DNA of 64,000 nt, from NCBI GenBank assembly GCA_002480645.1, contig DLCN01000003.1:248001-312000 (forward strand), in the 5' to 3' direction. The DNA is from Balneolaceae bacterium UBA7797 (GTDB taxonomy: Bacteria > Bacteroidota > Rhodothermia > Balneolales > Balneolaceae). Below the pieces are notes generated by a model, which saw only the letters and a program-made list of their open reading frames with translations, searched no databases and was not told where the DNA came from. Both the position numbers and the translations under genes were made by a program. Below, one piece after another: positions 62,301-64,000 of the stretch (its first letter is position 1; each line of letters starts with the position of its first letter).

Positions 62301-63018
62301 AGACATAACCGCTGTTTCCGATGTAGGTCTCGTCATTAAAATTGATAGTGCCGGTATCAAGATTTAGAATCCCGCCACTTCGAATATCAACCGTGCCGTT
62401 AAAATTTGTGGTCCCGTCATCCCCGTTAAAAGTACCGTTAATGACAGAGTTACCTTCTACAGTTAGCGTTCCGTTTTCCACGTTGAAGAAGTCACCGCTC
62501 GAGACATCAAAATCGCCGTAGATGGTCACATCACCGCTACCTGCATTAAAATTACCGATTATTTCCACATCCAGATCTTCAGAGACAGTACCCGCAGTAA
62601 AACTACCATTGGTGATATCGATCAGAGAGCTCGCAGCAGCCATATCAAGATTATTGGCTCCTCCGGTAGTAGCATCCATCACCACATGGCCATTGATGAT
62701 GTACAGTGCTCCGGCACCATTGATCGTCAGATCATCAGTAATAGTGAGTGTAGCGTTATTTCTGATCTTTAAACTGCCACCGCTCCACCAATCACTTAAA
62801 AGGATCGACCGCACGGTTACATTACTGGTTATTACGGGAAAAGGCGTATCGTTACGTACCGTTACCGTACTGGAAGAGGTGGGAACAGTGCCTGTGCTCC
62901 AGTTTCCTGAGGTATGCCACGATGAATCCACAGCGCCTGTCCATACCTGTGCCATTGATGGTGCATGCACCAAAAGCAGGAGAATTAATAGAAGACCCGT
63001 TTTTTTATTCAAATTCAT
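59383..63018 (-). CDS. Large beta-solenoid surface protein with type IX-style sorting domain
   Basis: A 1211-residue secreted protein (signal LLLILLLLVHAPSMAQ). Residues of about 130-390 are short repeats of 20-25 residues (GDFDVSSGDFFNVENGTLTV, SADVDVSSGGYFNVEDATV, GGNASLSSGGTIDLNSGTL) predicted to stack as a right-handed beta-solenoid. An SbsA-like Ig domain follows (about 425-520; VTSVIITFNKGM). From about 736 the sequence matches the C-terminus of the giant neighbour, including GAFYSTGSNPGDTLQPNVL. The last 85 residues are a type A sorting domain (SQNYPNPFNPQT ... SGIYFYRLTTENG). It is the first gene of this minus-strand region, 97 bases before the giant gene. Confidence 0.9.
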   Translation of the reverse strand: MNLNKKTGLLLILLLLVHAPSMAQVWTGAVDSSWHTSGNWSTGTVPTSSSTVTVRNDTPFPVITSNVTVRSILLSDWWSGGSLKIRNNATLTITDDLTINGAGALYIINGHVVMDATTGGANNLDMAAASSLIDITNGSFTAGTVSEDLDVEIIGNFNAGSGDVTIYGDFDVSSGDFFNVENGTLTVEGNSVINGTFNGDDGTTNFNGTVDIRSGGILNLDTGTINFNDETYIGNSGYVYFGSGEVNISADVDVSSGGYFNVEDATVTVTGSANFTSNGNMSVDTGSIIIGGNASLSSGGTIDLNSGTLDVGGDASFTSGGVVNAGDATINLEGDFTVQNNSNFNADSSTVVFSGDSTQTVNTNGDVTFYNVVVDSGAVLNTDGGSSNTVIIEGDLVVNEGGGVDVEGDDQIDVQGEISGDGSDDINSPSPFAVSATAPTVTSVIITFNKGMVESNAENISNYSIARVSNGSSISVTDAVLNVGSDSTQVTLTISTILEDVEYEITMNNLQSNDGGNLSTNHKKRFKKPGAIIFYSITSGNWSSNSTWSRTSHSGSPATSNPGNTNNATVIVGDGDVVTIASATSITAQDTVEIKASSKLVVGTGGELTMGTEVIYGNGTFEVTNGLIRIGSSAGISASGASGNIQTTTRTFGTSGSYVYNGATAQNTGTGLPSTVQNMEIANSSDVTLTNDVEVSGTLTLTIGSLIIPTGKNLIANTKSVSSGDLIAELEITGSNGWRLISSPIDSDFDDLFDGIVTQGYPGAFYSTGSNPGDTLQPNVLYYDETYPGTDNQRWRAPASASTALTEGMGLYTYIFGNISGDSRYTNPLPSTINVQGQEFEGPVDMGVTYTTSADSGWNLVGNPYAATIDWDDSGNWTKTNIDNTIYIWDYTSNQYKTWNGVTGDLTDGLIAPFQGFWIKANDAGPSLIVDENAKTTGGSFVGKVRTDEAPPMFSIKLADDDHQSVVYFMFTEDAGLGKDQQDAFRLLPLSGIDDYLEISAITEFGDKMAINNMPRKFGIPIEIPLHVEAYKAGYLVEKPLNLEFQQFRNIPESWLIQLLDNTTGDRYTLQEGNIIPFNFSPVNRTVAPNFSFKTKPKVTSKADPAVSRFTLIITPGEDGAELPTDYTLSQNYPNPFNPQTTIELELPKQTVVDLSIYNILGQKVTTLVNGEVPAGLHTYTWNAGGNSSGIYFYRLTTENGIETKKMTLLK

Positions 63019-63215
63019 ACCAGAAATTAGACCTGAAGAAATTACACAAAGTTCAAACCATTAGATTGTAAATCGATGTTTATGAGTCATATTTAACGAT
63101 TCTAAATTTTCTTTAATGTTGATGTAAGGGTTATCGGAAAGCAATTATGAAACTAGGTTCTATTACTCTTATTATTGCCGGTAGTTAATACGAATAAAAA
63201 ATTGAATCGGATTTT

Positions 63216-63923
63216 ATGAAAGGTGTAGTACTTGCCGGCGGTACGGGTTCCCGATTGTTCCCGCTTACAAAAGTGACCAACAAACATTTATTACCTGTCG
63301 GTGAAAAACCGATGATCTATCATCCGATAGAAAAACTTACTGAAGTCGGGATTGAGGAGATACTCATTGTTACCGGTACCGAACATATGGGGGATGTAGT
63401 AACTCTGCTAGGATCAGGAAAGGACTTTGGTTGCCGTTTTACCTATAAAGTTCAGGATGAGGCAGGTGGTATCGCTCAGGCACTCGGATTAGCCGAAAAC
63501 TTTGCCGGGGACGAACCGGTAGTGGTTATTCTGGGTGATAATATTTTTGAAAGTTCATTGCAAAAAGCGGTCGATCACTATCCGGGAAAAGGAGCTCAGA
63601 TCTTATTGAAAAAAGTTCATGACCCGCAACGATATGGAGTGGCAGAGCTGGATGGAGACCGGGTACTTTCCATAGAAGAAAAGCCGGAACATCCGAAATC
63701 AGATTTTGCAGTAACCGGGATCTATTTTTACGATGCAGCTGTATTTGAGTGCATCAAAACATTAAAGCCTTCGGGCCGGGGAGAGTTGGAGATCACGGAT
63801 GTGAATAATCATTACATCAGTAACGGGGAAATGCTTAGTTCCGAAATGGAAGGTTGGTGGACCGATGCCGGCACGCACGAGTCGTACAAACATGCCAATC
63901 AGTTGGTTCTGGAAACCAGATAG
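63216..63923 (+). CDS. rfbA: Sugar-1-phosphate nucleotidyltransferase, RmlA-like
   Basis: A 235-residue nucleotidyltransferase with the signature GGTGSRLFPLTKVTNKHLLP (the motif that binds the nucleotide) at residues 8-27, followed by EKPMIYHPI, and VVILGDNIFE (metal and sugar-phosphate site) near 107-116. GRGELEITDVN and WWTDAGT are also intact. It probably makes dTDP-glucose or a related nucleotide sugar. It is shorter than classical RmlA (about 290) and closer in size to the SpsI-like short form, so the substrate is less certain. The stop TAG abuts the ATG of the next gene. About 200 bases separate it from the divergent surface-protein gene. Confidence 0.86.
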   Translation: MKGVVLAGGTGSRLFPLTKVTNKHLLPVGEKPMIYHPIEKLTEVGIEEILIVTGTEHMGDVVTLLGSGKDFGCRFTYKVQDEAGGIAQALGLAENFAGDEPVVVILGDNIFESSLQKAVDHYPGKGAQILLKKVHDPQRYGVAELDGDRVLSIEEKPEHPKSDFAVTGIYFYDAAVFECIKTLKPSGRGELEITDVNNHYISNGEMLSSEMEGWWTDAGTHESYKHANQLVLETR

Positions 63924-64000
63924 ATGAAGGTATTGATCACCGGCGCGAACGGACAGCTCGGAAGAGAGTGGGTCGATTTCTGCGAACAGAACTCAATAAA
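63924..64000 (+). CDS. rfbD: dTDP-4-dehydrorhamnose reductase-like, 5' fragment cut by window edge
   Basis: Directly after the RmlA-like stop an ATG opens a frame encoding 25 complete codons to the window edge: MKVLITGANGQLGREW. The GxxGQLG nucleotide-binding loop at this position is characteristic of RmlD. Joined with the preceding RmlA-like gene it supports a dTDP-rhamnose-type pathway, but only the first two dozen residues are visible. Confidence 0.78.
   Translation, partial: MKVLITGANGQLGREWVDFCEQNSI

Noticed and set aside
61850..62630. A CRISPR array or tandem DNA repeat
   Set aside because: The repetition follows codons of short protein repeats, units are imperfect and spacers are absent.
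62522..63064. A 180-residue plus-strand frame over the 5' end of the 1211-residue protein gene
   Set aside because: It is antisense to the signal peptide and repeats of a strongly supported gene, with low-complexity Ser/Val/Pro content.

Overview
The window looks like chromosomal DNA from a free-living, probably marine, Gram-negative bacterium of the Balneolota/Rhodothermota side of the Bacteroidota supergroup. This rests on weak Shine-Dalgarno use, TAnnTTTG-type promoter candidates, lipoprotein and outer-membrane protein families typical of that group, two surface proteins with type IX-style C-terminal sorting domains (NYPNPFNP ... GVYFYRL), DUF5916/CBM9 barrels, GH16/GH3/sulfatase polysaccharide enzymes and a plant-type ferredoxin-NADP reductase. 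The exact genus is an inference.

Positions 1-34290 are mostly ordinary genes. They comprise cutC and folE; a Smr protein with a membrane MutS-like ATPase; tandem GH16 laminarinase-like lipoproteins; a membrane dipeptidase; a sulfatase; an ECF sigma factor with a HEAT-containing presumed anti-sigma protein and two DUF4097 proteins; two large DUF5916 outer-membrane proteins; a Bax-inhibitor-1 homologue; a GH3 glucosidase; a YgjP-type metallopeptidase; a MerC-like protein; a response regulator; FNR; DUF502; alaS; and a pyruvate dehydrogenase operon (E1 alpha, E1 beta, E2).

Positions 34364-63018 are one long minus-strand accessory region and the most interesting part. In transcription order it holds two very large sorting-domain surface proteins; two paralogous three-gene sets of minor-pilin-like proteins without a prepilin leader; a small beta-sandwich protein; four DUF4402-type pilin-like subunits; a PapD-like chaperone; and a usher-like outer-membrane protein. 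These are followed in the same tight operon by a natural FliF-FliG fusion, a TPR lipoprotein, a MotA homologue and a MotB/OmpA homologue with three SPOR-like repeats. No flagellar export, rod, hook or filament genes are present. A chaperone-usher fibre coupled to a proton- or sodium-driven flagellar-type stator and a MS-ring/C-ring-like protein is my reading of this cluster. I know of no described system with this composition; both novelty and function are inferences.

The right edge (63216-64000) starts a plus-strand dTDP-sugar or related nucleotide-sugar operon (RmlA-like, then RmlD, cut by the window). No tRNA, rRNA, CRISPR array, insertion sequence or replication origin was recognised. No gene-free stretch exceeds 300 bases; the longest is 22079-22371.
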